A stretch of DNA of 64,000 bases from Nitrobacter sp039808345 (GTDB lineage Bacteria > Pseudomonadota > Alphaproteobacteria > Rhizobiales > Xanthobacteraceae): positions 2,294,001-2,358,000 of the forward strand of contig NZ_CP181167.1 of the NCBI RefSeq assembly GCF_047824785.1. The letters run 5' to 3'. The notes below the pieces were generated by a model that searched no databases, was not told where the DNA came from, and saw only the letters and a program-made list of their open reading frames with translations. Below are positions 38,431 through 47,522 of the stretch, one piece after another; within the stretch, counting starts at the first letter, position 1, and each line of letters begins with the position of its first letter. Position numbers and translations under genes: made by a program.

Positions 38431-39048
38431 ATGCCATCTGCCTCCAACAAGATCGCGCTTTTTATCGATGGCGCCAATCTTTACGCAACAGCCAAGACGC
38501 TCGGCTTTGACATCGACTACAAGCGCCTCCTGAAGGAATTTCAGTCCAGGGGCACCCTCGTCCGCGCTTTCTATTACACGGCGATCATCGAGGATCAGGA
38601 ATACTCCTCGATAAGGCCGCTGATCGACTGGCTCGACTACAACGGCTACACGGTGGTCACCAAAGCCACCAAGGAATTCATCGACGCCAGCGGCCGCCGC
38701 AAGGTCAAGGGAAACATGGATATCGAACTTGCGGTCGACGCGATGGAGCTGGCCGAGCACGTCGACCAGATCGTGCTGTTTTCGGGCGACGGCGATTTCC
38801 GCTCCCTCGTCGAAGCGGTGCAGCGCCGCGGCGTTCGCGTGACCGTTGTTTCCACCATCGCAAGCCAGCCGCCGATGATCGCGGACGAGCTGCGCCGTCA
38901 GGCAGACGTTTTCACCGATCTCGTCGAATTGCAGCCGAAGCTCGGGCGCGACCCGGCTGAACGCCAGTCACGTCACCACGCACCGCAGTTCCTGCAGCGC
39001 GCCACCGCCGCAGCGCCCCGGAGCGATGACGACGACTTTGAGGACTGA
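38431..39048 (+). CDS. NYN-domain (LabA/DUF88-type) predicted ribonuclease
   Basis: 205 residues. PIN-like fold with the acidic residues spaced as in NYN nucleases: F-I-D-G-A-N-L (residues about 8-14), G-N-M-D-I-E-L-A-V-D-A-M (about 92-103) and F-S-G-D-G-D-F (about 112-118). Likely Mg-dependent RNase; targets unknown. The C-terminal 45 residues are disordered and end with D-D-D-D-F-E-D. It overlaps the next gene by 23 bp, which suggests coupling. Confidence 0.88.
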   Translation: MPSASNKIALFIDGANLYATAKTLGFDIDYKRLLKEFQSRGTLVRAFYYTAIIEDQEYSSIRPLIDWLDYNGYTVVTKATKEFIDASGRRKVKGNMDIELAVDAMELAEHVDQIVLFSGDGDFRSLVEAVQRRGVRVTVVSTIASQPPMIADELRRQADVFTDLVELQPKLGRDPAERQSRHHAPQFLQRATAAAPRSDDDDFED

Positions 39049-39709
39049 AACGCACCGATCCGGCGCGGCGCCCGCCGGTTCGGAGCCGGGCCACGATTGT
39101 CCGCTGTGTCCGCGGCTGGTCGACTATCGCCTCGCGGTTCGGACGCGCGAGCCGGACTGGTTCAACGCGCCCGTGCCGTCTTTCGGCGGCCCCGACGCGG
39201 CCCTGCTGATCGTCGGCCTGGCGCCGGGGGTGCAAGGCGCCAACCGCACCGGGCGCCCCTTCACCGGCGACTACGCCGGCGACCTGCTCTACGCGACGCT
39301 TCTCAAATACGGCTTTGCCGCCGGACGCTACCAGGCCCGCCCTGACGACGGACTCAAACTGATCGATTGCCGCATCAGCAACGCGGTGCGTTGCGTGCCC
39401 CCGCAGAACAAGCCTCTACCGGCCGAGATCAATACCTGCCGCGCATTCCTTAGCGCCACGCTTGCGGCCATGCCCCGATTGCGGGCGGTTGTCGCGCTCG
39501 GCCGTGTCGCGCACGATTCCGCGGTGAAGGCGCTGGGCGTCCGCGCCGCGGCTGCACCCTTCGCTCACGGCGCGGTGCATCATATCGGCGCGGTCACGCT
39601 CTATGACAGCTATCACTGCTCCCGCTACAATACCAACACGCGTGTCCTGACGCCCGAGATGTTCGAGAGCGTCTTCGCAAAAGTGCGCGCCGATCTGACC
39701 CATCGCTGA
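39026..39709 (+). CDS. Uracil-DNA glycosylase, family 5 (UDGb) type
   Basis: Removes uracil (and possibly hypoxanthine) from DNA. 227 residues. Cys residues for an iron-sulphur cluster appear in H-D-C-P-L-C-P-R and C-R-I-S-N-A-V-R-C-V-P. Motif I G-L-A-P-G-V-Q-G-A-N-R-T-G-R-P-F is the UDGb form. Motif II, usually H-P-S-x-x-N-x-x-T-G, is Y-H-C-S-R-Y-N-T-N-T-R here, so Cys replaces Pro. Start ATG at 39026 overlaps the NYN gene. Confidence 0.88.
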   Translation: MTTTLRTETHRSGAAPAGSEPGHDCPLCPRLVDYRLAVRTREPDWFNAPVPSFGGPDAALLIVGLAPGVQGANRTGRPFTGDYAGDLLYATLLKYGFAAGRYQARPDDGLKLIDCRISNAVRCVPPQNKPLPAEINTCRAFLSATLAAMPRLRAVVALGRVAHDSAVKALGVRAAAAPFAHGAVHHIGAVTLYDSYHCSRYNTNTRVLTPEMFESVFAKVRADLTHR

Positions 39710-39725
39710 GGTGCGGGCCATGGCG

Positions 39726-39859
39726 AACCGGTACCCACCTCGCTCGGAAACGCTAGAACCCTTTCGCTTGTGATTGAATCAGAATCGAGGCTCTATGATA
39801 TTGATTTGACGCGTTTTCTTCACGCGAACCGGTATCCACTTCGCTCGAAAACGCTATAG
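39726..39859 (+). repeat. Intergenic repeat family A, full copy plus a partial one
   Basis: A partial end (gaaccggtacccacctcgct) at 39726-39753 is followed directly by a full short-form copy, so two copies are in tandem. Confidence 0.82.
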
Positions 39860-39882
39860 AGAGCCCCACTTCTGATACATCC

Positions 39883-40152
39883 CTATCCCGGCTCCGTGAA
39901 GCGGATCCCCATCATCTCGCCGTTTCGCCAGACGCGCTCGCATTCCTTCGGCGCCGAGTTCGGCACCAGCGCGACCCCGAAACGCTTCGGCACGCTCACG
40001 CCCGAGGCGATCACCAGGCGCGCGCCATCGCTGGAGATGTCCATCACCTCGCACTCCGACCTGGATCGGCCATCGACCTGGTCGAGTACAAGCCATGCTC
40101 GCTGATGCCGGCGACGCATCCGCCGAATGGCACGTTTCTGTTTGACGCGCAT
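39883..40152 (-). CDS. PilZ-domain protein
   Basis: 89 residues. Basic N-terminus with two Arg pairs (R-R-M-R-R-R-H-Q-R) that serves as the c-di-GMP binding R-x3-R, then V-M-D-I-S-S-D-G-A-R-L, the D-x-S-x-x-G motif of PilZ (residues about 36-46), and a barrel end with G-I-R-F. So it probably binds c-di-GMP; target unknown. Stand-alone single-domain form, common in Bradyrhizobiaceae. Confidence 0.85.
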   Translation of the reverse strand: MRVKQKRAIRRMRRRHQRAWLVLDQVDGRSRSECEVMDISSDGARLVIASGVSVPKRFGVALVPNSAPKECERVWRNGEMMGIRFTEPG

Positions 40153-40243
40153 ACCGGGAGCAGATCACCTCAACCCTGAAATTGCGTTAAACTGATCGTT
40201 CAAAGTTTAACGACCGGCTCCGCGGCGGTCAGGTCTTGCGGCT

Positions 40244-40717
40244 CTATCCCCTCGCCCGCAGCAACCGGCCTTTTTCCCGGCCCCAGTCGCGCTTTTTCTC
40301 GCTCTCGCGCTTGTCGTGCAGTTTCTTGCCCTTCGCGATCGCCAGCAGCAACTTGGCCCGGCCCTGCTCGTTGAAATAGAGTTTGAGCGGAATCAGCGTC
40401 ATGCCTTCACGATCGACCGCGCCCATCAGCTTGTTGATCTGCTTTCTGTGCAGCAACAGCTTGCGCGGCCGCTTCGGCTCGTGATTGAAGCGGTTGGCTT
40501 GCAGATATTCGGGGATGTTGGAATTGATAAGCCAGATTTCGCCGTTCTTGGAATCGGCATAGGACTCGGCGATCGTGGTCTTGCCGTTGCGGATCGACTT
40601 GACCTCCGTACCGGTCAGCGCGATGCCGGCCTCGACGGTATCCTCGATCGCATAGTTGAACCGCGCCTTGCGATTCTCCGCGACGACCTTGATGGCGCGC
40701 TCGCCTTTGCCGGCCAT
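40244..40717 (-). CDS. smpB: SsrA-binding protein SmpB
   Basis: Binds tmRNA and brings it to stalled ribosomes. 157 residues: OB core with E-N-R-K-A-R-F-N-Y-A-I-E, L-T-G-T-E-V-K-S-I-R, the conserved R-K-L-L-L-H-R-K-Q-I and the basic C-terminal tail K-K-L-H-D-K-R-E-S-E-K-K-R-D-W. Start 40717 (M-A-G-K-G-E) with AGGGAT; longer frame upstream is not conserved. Downstream of mscL and dapA. Confidence 0.95.
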   Translation of the reverse strand: MAGKGERAIKVVAENRKARFNYAIEDTVEAGIALTGTEVKSIRNGKTTIAESYADSKNGEIWLINSNIPEYLQANRFNHEPKRPRKLLLHRKQINKLMGAVDREGMTLIPLKLYFNEQGRAKLLLAIAKGKKLHDKRESEKKRDWGREKGRLLRARG

Positions 40718-40761
40718 ATCCCTGAAACCTCCAGGCGTGATCTTTGGCGGGCGTCGCCGCC

Positions 40762-41181
40762 CTATACTTTCGCTTTCAGGAGGTCGCGAATTTCGGTCAG
40801 CAACTCTTCCTCGCGAGTGGGCTTCGGCGGCGCTGCGGATGCCGCCTCGTCCTTGCGCTTCAGCCTGTTCATGCCCTTGATGACCATGAATAGCACAAAG
40901 GCGACGATCAGGAAGTTCAACGTCAGCGTCAGGAAGTTGCCCCATGCCAGCACCGCGCCCTGCTTCTTGGCGTCGGAGAGATTCGAGGCGTTGACGGATT
41001 CAGAAAGCGGCAGGAAGTAATTCGAGAAATCGAGACCGCCGGTAACAGCGCCGACGATCGGCATGATGATGTCGGCCACCATCGAGGAAACGATGCCTCC
41101 GAAGGCCGCACCGATGATGACGCCGACAGCGAGGTCGACGACATTCCCCTTCATCGCGAACTCACGAAATTCCTTCCACAT
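40762..41181 (-). CDS. mscL: Large-conductance mechanosensitive channel
   Basis: Pentameric inner-membrane channel that opens on hypo-osmotic shock. 139 residues. N-terminal amphipathic M-W-K-E-F-R-E-F-A-M-K-G-N-V-V-D-L-A-V-G-V-I-I-G leads into TM1; TM2 is N-F-L-I-V-A-F-V-L-F-M-V-I-K-G; the C-terminal helix E-E-E-L-L-T-E-I-R-D-L-L is intact. Start at 41181. It is inserted between dapA and smpB, which are neighbours in many relatives. Confidence 0.95.
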   Translation of the reverse strand: MWKEFREFAMKGNVVDLAVGVIIGAAFGGIVSSMVADIIMPIVGAVTGGLDFSNYFLPLSESVNASNLSDAKKQGAVLAWGNFLTLTLNFLIVAFVLFMVIKGMNRLKRKDEAASAAPPKPTREEELLTEIRDLLKAKV

Positions 41182-41228
41182 CGCCAATCTCCGACAGCAT
41201 TTCACCGACGCGCGCGCGGCGGCAGTTA

Positions 41229-41352
41229 TAGTTTTCGAACGAAGCATGTTTCCCGGCTTGAGCCGGGGGATGAATAATCCGGTTCGTAAAGAAAACGCGT
41301 CACATGAAAATCCGGGAGCCCCGCTTCTGTTTCCATCAGGCGGAAAGGCTCC
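41229..41352 (-). repeat. Intergenic repeat family A, long form (diverged)
   Basis: agttttcgaacgaagcatgt, extra hairpin cccggcttgagccgggggat, then aaagaaaacgcgtcacatga and ccgcttctgtttccatcagg. It lies between dapA and mscL. Confidence 0.75.
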
Positions 41353-41361
41353 GGTCTCGAG

Positions 41362-42252
41362 TCAGTTTATCAAACCGGCATGGACCATGGCCTCACGGAT
41401 GAGCTTTCCGGTCGGCGGGGTCACCGGCATCAGCGGCAGCCGCACGACTTCGTCGATCCGGCCGAGCAGCTTGAGCGCATGCTTTGCTCCGGCGAGGCCA
41501 GGTTCCTTGAAAACAGCGTCATGCAGCGGCACCAGGCGATCCTGAATTTCGAGCCCGGTGGCATAGTCGCCCTTCAGGACAGCCGACATCAGGCTCGCGC
41601 ATAATTTCGGCGCGACGTTCGCGACGACGGAGATGCAGCCATGTCCGCCCGCCGCCATGAAAGCGAGCGCCGTCATGTCTTCACCGGACAACTGGATGAA
41701 GTCGGGACCCATCGCGCGGCGCTGCAAGGAGACCCGCGCCAGATTGGCCGTGGCGTCCTTGAGGCCGGCGATGTTCTTCAGTTCGAACAGCCTCGCCATC
41801 GTCTCCACGGACAGATCGACGACCGAGCGCGACGGAATGTTGTAGATGATGATGGGAATCCCGATCGCGTCGTTCACCGTCTTGAAGTGCTGGTACAAGC
41901 CTTCCTGGGTCGGCTTGTTGTAATATGGCGTCACCACCAGCACCGCATCAGCGCCGGCCTTCTCGGCATGCAAGGCCAGATCGACCGCCTCGCGGGTCGA
42001 ATTCGAGCCCGCCCCCGCGATCACCGGCACCCGGCCCGCAGCCTCCTCGATGCACCATTCCACGACCTTGCGGTGTTCATCGTGGCTGAGCGTCGGACTT
42101 TCGCCGGTCGTGCCGACCGGAACCAGCCCGTGGACTCCCTCGCCGATCTGCCAACTCACCAGACTGCGAAAAGCGGCCTCGTCGACGGAGCCGTTCTTGA
42201 ATGGCGTCACCAGGGCTGTGTATGACCCCTGGAACTTCGCCCTGCTTGCCAT
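41362..42252 (-). CDS. dapA: 4-hydroxy-tetrahydrodipicolinate synthase
   Basis: First step of the lysine/diaminopimelate branch: condensation of pyruvate with aspartate semialdehyde. About 296 residues. Schiff-base Lys in I-A-G-L-K-D-A-T (about 161), catalytic Tyr in V-T-P-Y-Y-N-K-P (about 132-133), G-T-T-G-E-S-P-T at about 43-50. Start 42252 (M-A-S-R-A-K-F-Q-G) with TTGGAGCGG. Followed by a repeat, mscL and smpB. Confidence 0.96.
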   Translation of the reverse strand: MASRAKFQGSYTALVTPFKNGSVDEAAFRSLVSWQIGEGVHGLVPVGTTGESPTLSHDEHRKVVEWCIEEAAGRVPVIAGAGSNSTREAVDLALHAEKAGADAVLVVTPYYNKPTQEGLYQHFKTVNDAIGIPIIIYNIPSRSVVDLSVETMARLFELKNIAGLKDATANLARVSLQRRAMGPDFIQLSGEDMTALAFMAAGGHGCISVVANVAPKLCASLMSAVLKGDYATGLEIQDRLVPLHDAVFKEPGLAGAKHALKLLGRIDEVVRLPLMPVTPPTGKLIREAMVHAGLIN

Positions 42253-42485
42253 AGTCCGCTCCAACACGTTGCGCGGCTTCGCCGTTTGCCGATTTTGATG
42301 TTACATCAGTCATATCGAGTCTGACGCTGCTCCGAAAGGTCCGCGACCTAAAGCAACGGCCGCGATTTCGCCGTTGTCGCGACATAAGAGCCCGATGTCG
42401 GTGGTTTTAGTATTTTGTCCACACATTCAATGAAATAGTCATCAGATTTTAGGGGTTCGCTCAATTCACTGAAAAGGGATTTGCC

Positions 42486-44693
42486 GTGACATTGCCTGCC
42501 CGCGCATCAAAGCTACGAACGGCGGCTTTAGGGGCGAGCCTCGTGGCGGCCGCGCTATGGGCCGGAAGCGCCCAGGCGGAGAAAACCGCCAAGGTTCCCG
42601 CGCCGAAGTCGCGCCCCTCAGGCAACGCCGTTCCCAAGCCCGCTCCCGGCCATGGCAAAGCCGTCACCCCTCACAAGGACAAAGCCACCGCGGCTCCGGT
42701 GATCCAGCCCGCCACCCGCCGGCACGCCACGCTTCCCGCGCCATCGGCTCGCAAACCCGTCCCGAAAGCCGCAATGGCGGCGACATCATCGACCCCGCGC
42801 ACTGATCTCGCCGCGCTCGACACGATCATCGACCTGACCCGCAGGCAGCGGTCGTCCGAGGCGACGCAGGTCCAGGCTGGCATGACGGACCCGGTGGCTC
42901 GCAAGCTGGCCGAGTGGCTTATCCTGCGCAGCAACGATAACGGCGCGCCGACCGAGCGCTATCGCGCCTTCATCGACGCCAATCCGAGTTGGCCCTCCCA
43001 GACATTCCTGCGCCGTCGCGCGGAAGCTGCGCTGTGGGACGACCATCGCGACACCGCCGCCGTGCTGGCCTGGTTCGAAAACGAACGGCCGCAATCGGCC
43101 AAGGGACGATTCGCTCTCGCAAGCGCGCTGCTCGCGCGCGGAGACCGCGCCCGCGCCGAGCAGCTGGTCCGCGAGGCCTGGCGGACCGATACGATGTCGG
43201 CAGCGGTCGAGGGGAAAGCGCTGGAGATGTTCGGGGCGCTGATCACGCCGAGCGACCACAAAGCGCGCATGGATTTCATGCTTTACGGCGAGGACCGCGA
43301 TGCCGGAATGCGCGCGGCCCAGCGGCTCGGGAAATCGCACGAGGCCCTTGCCAAGGCGCGGATTGCTGCCGACCGCAGATCGTCCAGCCTGCGCGCGCTG
43401 CTTGAAAGAGTGCCGAGCGAGCTTCACCGCGATCCCGGCTATGTCCTGGCCTACGTCCAGCTCCTGCGCCGCGAAGAGAAGTTCGCGGAAGCCGCGCGGC
43501 TGATGCAGAGCGCGCCCCGGGATCCCAACCGGCTTTATAATGTCGATCAATGGTGGATCGAGCGGCGGCTGCTCGCGCGCAAGATGATTGACGTCGGACA
43601 ATACCGCACCGCTTATCTCATCGCCCGCGACGCGACACTCCCCGCGCGCGATATCTACAAGACCGAACAGGAGTTTACCGCCGGCTGGATCGCTCTTCGC
43701 TTCTTGAACGATCCCAACACGGCCGCCCGGCATTTTGCGCGCATCGGCGTCGGCAGCGTCAATCCGACGGCGCTCGCGCGGGCTGGCTACTGGCAGGGCC
43801 GCGCAGCCGAAGCGGCAGGCCGGTCGCAGGAGGCTCGTCGCGCCTATGCCGCCGCTGCGGAGCAGTCCACCAGCTATTATGGCCAACTCGCACGCGCCAA
43901 GCTCGGGCTGCCGCAAATCGAACTGCGCAACGTTCCAGGCAGCCGATCACGCGGAATCGAGCGGCTCGAAATCGTACGCGCAACGCAGCTTCTCTACGCT
44001 CTCGGCAAAGGCGACATGGCGATTCCGATCCTTGCCGATATGGGCGCGAACGGCGACCCCGATGCGGTATTGGGACTTGGCGAACTCGCCGCGCGCCATG
44101 GCGACGCGAGGGGAATGCTGCTCGCCGGCAAGGCCGCGTTGAACCGCGGACTGCCATTCGATTTCTACGCCTATCCGGTCAGCGGCATTCCGCCGTTCAG
44201 ATCAATTGGACCGGATGTGGAGCGCAGCATCATTTACGCGATCGCCCGACAGGAAAGCGCGTTCAATCCGTCGGTGGTGTCACCGGCCAACGCCTATGGG
44301 CTGATGCAGGTGACGCCGGATGCCGGACGATACGTTTGCAAGAAATACGGCGCCAGTTTCGACCTTCGCCGCCTGAAGACCGAGCCCGCCTATAACGCCG
44401 CCCTCGGCGCGGCGGAACTCGGCGGCCTGCTCGACGACTATCGCGGCTCCTATATCCTGACCTTCGCCGCCTACAATGCCGGGCGCGGCAGCGTCAGAAA
44501 ATGGATCGCGCGTTACGGTGATCCGCGAGATCCGGGAGTTGATGCGGTGGACTGGGTCGAACTGATCCCGTTCTCGGAAACACGCAACTATGTGCAGCGG
44601 ATCATGGAGAATTTGCAGGTCTACCGCGCCCGCTTCGGTGGCGGCTCGAAGCTGCAGATCGAGGCCGACCTGCATCGAGGCTCGATCCAGTAA
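42486..44693 (+). CDS. Soluble lytic murein transglycosylase (Slt family)
   Basis: 735 residues starting with GTG at 42486. Signal peptide (hydrophobic residues about 14-30, A-Q-A end), a Pro/Ala/Lys-rich linker (about 32-95), a large alpha-superhelical U/L-domain region with repeated A-x-A-R-x-x-x-L motifs, and a C-terminal GH23 domain. The catalytic Glu is in I-A-R-Q-E-S-A-F-N-P (about residue 590), followed by A-Y-G-L-M-Q-V-T-P and A-A-Y-N-A-G. Periplasmic muropeptide-releasing enzyme; it turns over peptidoglycan. Divergent from dapA. Confidence 0.93.
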   Translation: MTLPARASKLRTAALGASLVAAALWAGSAQAEKTAKVPAPKSRPSGNAVPKPAPGHGKAVTPHKDKATAAPVIQPATRRHATLPAPSARKPVPKAAMAATSSTPRTDLAALDTIIDLTRRQRSSEATQVQAGMTDPVARKLAEWLILRSNDNGAPTERYRAFIDANPSWPSQTFLRRRAEAALWDDHRDTAAVLAWFENERPQSAKGRFALASALLARGDRARAEQLVREAWRTDTMSAAVEGKALEMFGALITPSDHKARMDFMLYGEDRDAGMRAAQRLGKSHEALAKARIAADRRSSSLRALLERVPSELHRDPGYVLAYVQLLRREEKFAEAARLMQSAPRDPNRLYNVDQWWIERRLLARKMIDVGQYRTAYLIARDATLPARDIYKTEQEFTAGWIALRFLNDPNTAARHFARIGVGSVNPTALARAGYWQGRAAEAAGRSQEARRAYAAAAEQSTSYYGQLARAKLGLPQIELRNVPGSRSRGIERLEIVRATQLLYALGKGDMAIPILADMGANGDPDAVLGLGELAARHGDARGMLLAGKAALNRGLPFDFYAYPVSGIPPFRSIGPDVERSIIYAIARQESAFNPSVVSPANAYGLMQVTPDAGRYVCKKYGASFDLRRLKTEPAYNAALGAAELGGLLDDYRGSYILTFAAYNAGRGSVRKWIARYGDPRDPGVDAVDWVELIPFSETRNYVQRIMENLQVYRARFGGGSKLQIEADLHRGSIQ

Positions 44694-44732
44694 CGCGGGC
44701 AACGGCGGATAGCGCCTCGGGCGGGCTGCACC

Positions 44733-44864
44733 CATAGCGTTTTCGAGCGAAGCATGTCTTCGGGCTTGACCCGAGGATGGACACCGGTTCGCGTGAAGAA
44801 AACGCGACGAAATAAAATCATAGAGCCAGATTCTGATTCTATCAGAAGCGGAAAAGCTCTAGAG
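44733..44864 (-). repeat. Intergenic repeat family A, long form
   Basis: catagcgttttcgagcgaag, extra hairpin ttcgggcttgacccgaggat, gaagaaaacgcgacgaaata and the hairpin tctgattctatcagaagcgg. Confidence 0.86.
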
Positions 44865-44966
44865 CGGCCGCCGGTCAAATGGAATCAGCGCCGCCGCTCC
44901 AGTTAATTGATTGAGCATCGGATTTATCCCGAAACCGGTGCCCACTTTCGGGTCCGATGCTCTAAG
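44865..44966. repeat. Intergenic repeat family B
   Basis: Second copy: gagcggccgccggtcaaatg, gaatcagcgccgccgctcca, gattgagcatcggatttatc, ccgaaaccggtgcccacttt and ggtccgatgctctaag. It differs from the 34664 copy at only a handful of positions. Confidence 0.85.
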
Positions 44967-44967
44967 G

Positions 44968-45200
44968 GCGTTTTCGAGCCAAACCTATCCTCGGGCTTGA
45001 TCCGGGATGGGAAACCCGTTCGCTCAAAACCCTAAAGAAAGCGACGGAACGTCTCTCTTCTACGGAAGGCAGTCCCCGCTCCTGCCTCGCTCGGCGGCAA
45101 ATGCGACACCCGCGCACTGAGCGCAGACGTCGCTCACCGTGACATCATGCCTCCGGCGATTTCCCGCCGGAGACGTGTGTTTGCCGTCAGACGCTATATT
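44968..45200. other. Partial repeat and porin 3' flank
   Basis: 44968-45035 is a degraded end of family A (gggcgttttcgagccaaacc, tcctcgggcttgatccggga). The remainder to 45200 has no gene; around 45155 the hairpin CCTCCGGCGATTTCCCGCCGGAGAC could be a terminator-like stem for the porin, which is transcribed towards it. Confidence 0.5.
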
Positions 45201-46769
45201 TTACCAGGTGCGCTGAGCGCGGAACATGACGGACCACATGTCCTGGTCCTTCACTGTATAGTTGCCTTCCGGCTTGCCGACAGCCCAGTTGTTAGGAACG
45301 TTCGCGACGCCGGCAAACTTCTGATCCAAGATGCTGTAAGCCGCTTCCGTCGTGAACGTCAGATTTTTGACCGGCGTCCAGCGAACGTTCGCACCGACCT
45401 GCGCGATGTTGTAATCCGGATTGCAGGTGGTGAGACCCCCAAGAAGGGCAAAGGGAATTGATACGCCGCACATATAGGCCTTGGCCCCGTCGGTATACCT
45501 GATCGATGCGTAGGCGCCGAATATCGAGCTGCTCCAGTGCTGATTCCAGTTGTGGACGTAGCCGCCGCGCATGCCCCAGGTCGTGACCAGCTGAAGATCT
45601 CCGTTGGGCGCATAAACGGAATCGGGCGCAAAGCCGAAGCCGATGCTGTCCGTGCCGGAATAGATCGTACTGCCGCCTGCCTGAGCGGTCATATCCTGGA
45701 TGTTGTAGCGGGTCGCGCCGTGGGTATAGACGCCCGAGATGTTGATCACGTCACCCGGACCCGTCGGAAGGTTCCTGATCGTCAGAGCGAGCTGGCCGGC
45801 CCAACCCCACTTGTTTGCGGGACCGCCGGTGGTTTCAACGCCCCCGTAGTAGGCGGGGTTGTTATGATGCGCCGCGACTGACGCCTGGACCAGGCCCCAG
45901 GCCTGATCGACGCGGACTTGGCCGACGAAATCCGGCATGGTGGTTCCGCCATAGGCGCTGAGGCCGTAGCCGAGCATGACCGGGGGGAGGAAGACAGGAC
46001 CGAAGAACGGCGGGACGCCAGTCCATATGGGTGCTCTGCCCGGCGACGCGACCCCGAGATTGAAAATGCCGGCCTGATAATACGCGCTCGGGTCCTGCGC
46101 GCTGATCGCGGCTGATACGCCGTTGCCGAATTCCGCAGTGTAGGTGAGCTGGTTCACGCCGGAGAACGCGCCGCCGCCGCCCACGAGTGCGTCGGAGATG
46201 TTCATGCCGGGGTAATTTCCCCAGGGAGCGGTGAACTGAGAGACCGCTTTACCCATCGTGAAGCCGGCGAACTGGATGAAGGAGAAGTACACGCCAAGCT
46301 GGCCGCCGACGACGGCGCCATTGCCGCTCGCCCCAGCCGGAGACGCGTCATACGCAGTTCCTCCGACGCGCACGCCTCCGTAGCCGCCCGAAGTCCAGGT
46401 GAAACCTCCATCGAAATAGGTGCGAACCACGCCGTAATCCGTCGCGGTACGGGTGTCGATGGTCAAATCCGCGCGCGAGCGCCAGGTGAAGGCATTGGAA
46501 TAACGGTTCTGCGCACCGGCCTGAGTGGCGGTGTTGCCGAAGAAAAGCGGCGCGTTCGTGTTAACGCCGAAGTCGACGCGCGCATAGCCGCCGAGCTTGA
46601 TGCAGGTGTCGGTGCCGGGAATATAATAGAAGCCCGCGCCATACATGGAGCAGACCTTCACGTACTCGACCGCTTTCGCTTTCAACGGAAGATCAGCAGC
46701 CTGAGCCCCGCTTATGACGACCAACCCCGCCGCCGAGCCGAGGAAAAGGCCCTTCATCAAATCATTCAT
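45201..46769 (-). CDS. Outer-membrane porin, Bradyrhizobiaceae type
   Basis: 522 residues. Signal peptide M-N-D-L-M-K-G-L-F-L-G-S-A-A-G-L ending in A-Q-A-A, then the conserved alphaproteobacterial porin start V-E-Y-V-K-V-C-S-M-Y-G-A-G-F-Y-Y-I-P-G-T with two cysteines (disulphide), I-K-L-G-G-Y-A-R-V-D, beta-strand pattern throughout and the final aromatic R-A-Q-R-T-W. Trimeric diffusion channel by analogy with Omp2b. TTGGAGGT site before ATG 46769. It is monocistronic. The segment 320-345 is unusually Gly/Pro rich. Confidence 0.93.
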   Translation of the reverse strand: MNDLMKGLFLGSAAGLVVISGAQAADLPLKAKAVEYVKVCSMYGAGFYYIPGTDTCIKLGGYARVDFGVNTNAPLFFGNTATQAGAQNRYSNAFTWRSRADLTIDTRTATDYGVVRTYFDGGFTWTSGGYGGVRVGGTAYDASPAGASGNGAVVGGQLGVYFSFIQFAGFTMGKAVSQFTAPWGNYPGMNISDALVGGGGAFSGVNQLTYTAEFGNGVSAAISAQDPSAYYQAGIFNLGVASPGRAPIWTGVPPFFGPVFLPPVMLGYGLSAYGGTTMPDFVGQVRVDQAWGLVQASVAAHHNNPAYYGGVETTGGPANKWGWAGQLALTIRNLPTGPGDVINISGVYTHGATRYNIQDMTAQAGGSTIYSGTDSIGFGFAPDSVYAPNGDLQLVTTWGMRGGYVHNWNQHWSSSIFGAYASIRYTDGAKAYMCGVSIPFALLGGLTTCNPDYNIAQVGANVRWTPVKNLTFTTEAAYSILDQKFAGVANVPNNWAVGKPEGNYTVKDQDMWSVMFRAQRTW

Positions 46770-47428
46770 CGTCAAACCTCCAAGTTGCTCTGTCAGAGCG
46801 GGTTCGGATCCGCTGAGCGCAACACTCGAAGAAACGTTCCCTCGGTCCCGGACCAACCGCCCGCGTTCGCGCTTATTAAGATCCCCGCTCAATGGGAGCG
46901 GGATGCGAACGGGCGCAGCTTCTAAAAACGGAACGACTTTGGGATGCCCCCCTCCGTCGCAAGGTCAGAATTACCGAACCGACCTGCACACGCAAACGAA
47001 GGAAGCTGCCGAATGGAATACGTCTAACGATTTTCGCCGCATGTTGCACAAATGGCACGCGCAAATGGTCGCAGCAGAGCAAATTCTCCTACGACGCAGG
47101 CTTGAACCGCCCCGAACTGGCCCCGAACGCTAGGGACCATATGAGCCCGCCGTCAGTCTCCACGCTTCAAACCCCGCGAATCATCACGCCTAAGGCAGCC
47201 CGCCATATTCAGACGGCAGCGGAAGTTGCGGAGAATCCGATATTGAAGAGTTGGCGTTGCAATGCGGAAGATCTGTTCCGCGACGCCCGCAAATGCAGGA
47301 ACAGACCGAACTTGCCGCCGCTGGCCACCGATCCGCGTCACAAACGCCCGGGGATTCCCTATACGACGCCTTATTTCGAGATCCGGTGCTTGCGGCTGGC
47401 GACCGTGTCAGGCATATCGGTCATCAAC
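46770..47428. other. Intergenic region between porin and tRNA-Ser
   Basis: 659 bp with no supported gene. The first 130 bases hold the porin leader and promoter; the overlapping open frames on both strands lack ribosome-binding sites and similarity. No family A repeat. Confidence 0.45.
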
Positions 47429-47522
47429 GGAGCTGTGGCCGAGTGGCTGAAGGCGGCGGTTTGCTAAACCGTTATAGGGTTGTAAAGCCCTATCGAGGGT
47501 TCGAATCCCTCCGGCTCCGCCA
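47429..47522 (+). tRNA. tRNA-Ser (GCT)
   Basis: Class II tRNA of 94 nt: acceptor GGAGCTG/CGGCTCC, D-arm GGCCGAGTGGCTGAAGGC, anticodon loop GTTTGCTAAAC with GCT, long variable arm with tatagggttgtaaagcccta, T-loop GGGTTCGAATCCC and CCA at 47520-47522. The recombinase gene on the opposite strand runs into it, marking it as an integration target. Confidence 0.96.

Noticed and set aside
47464..47522. C-terminal tail M-A-E-P-E-G-F-E-P-S of the recombinase as a functional domain
   Set aside because: It is the antisense translation of tRNA-Ser and appears wherever a frame crosses such a tRNA; it reports the integration site, not a domain.
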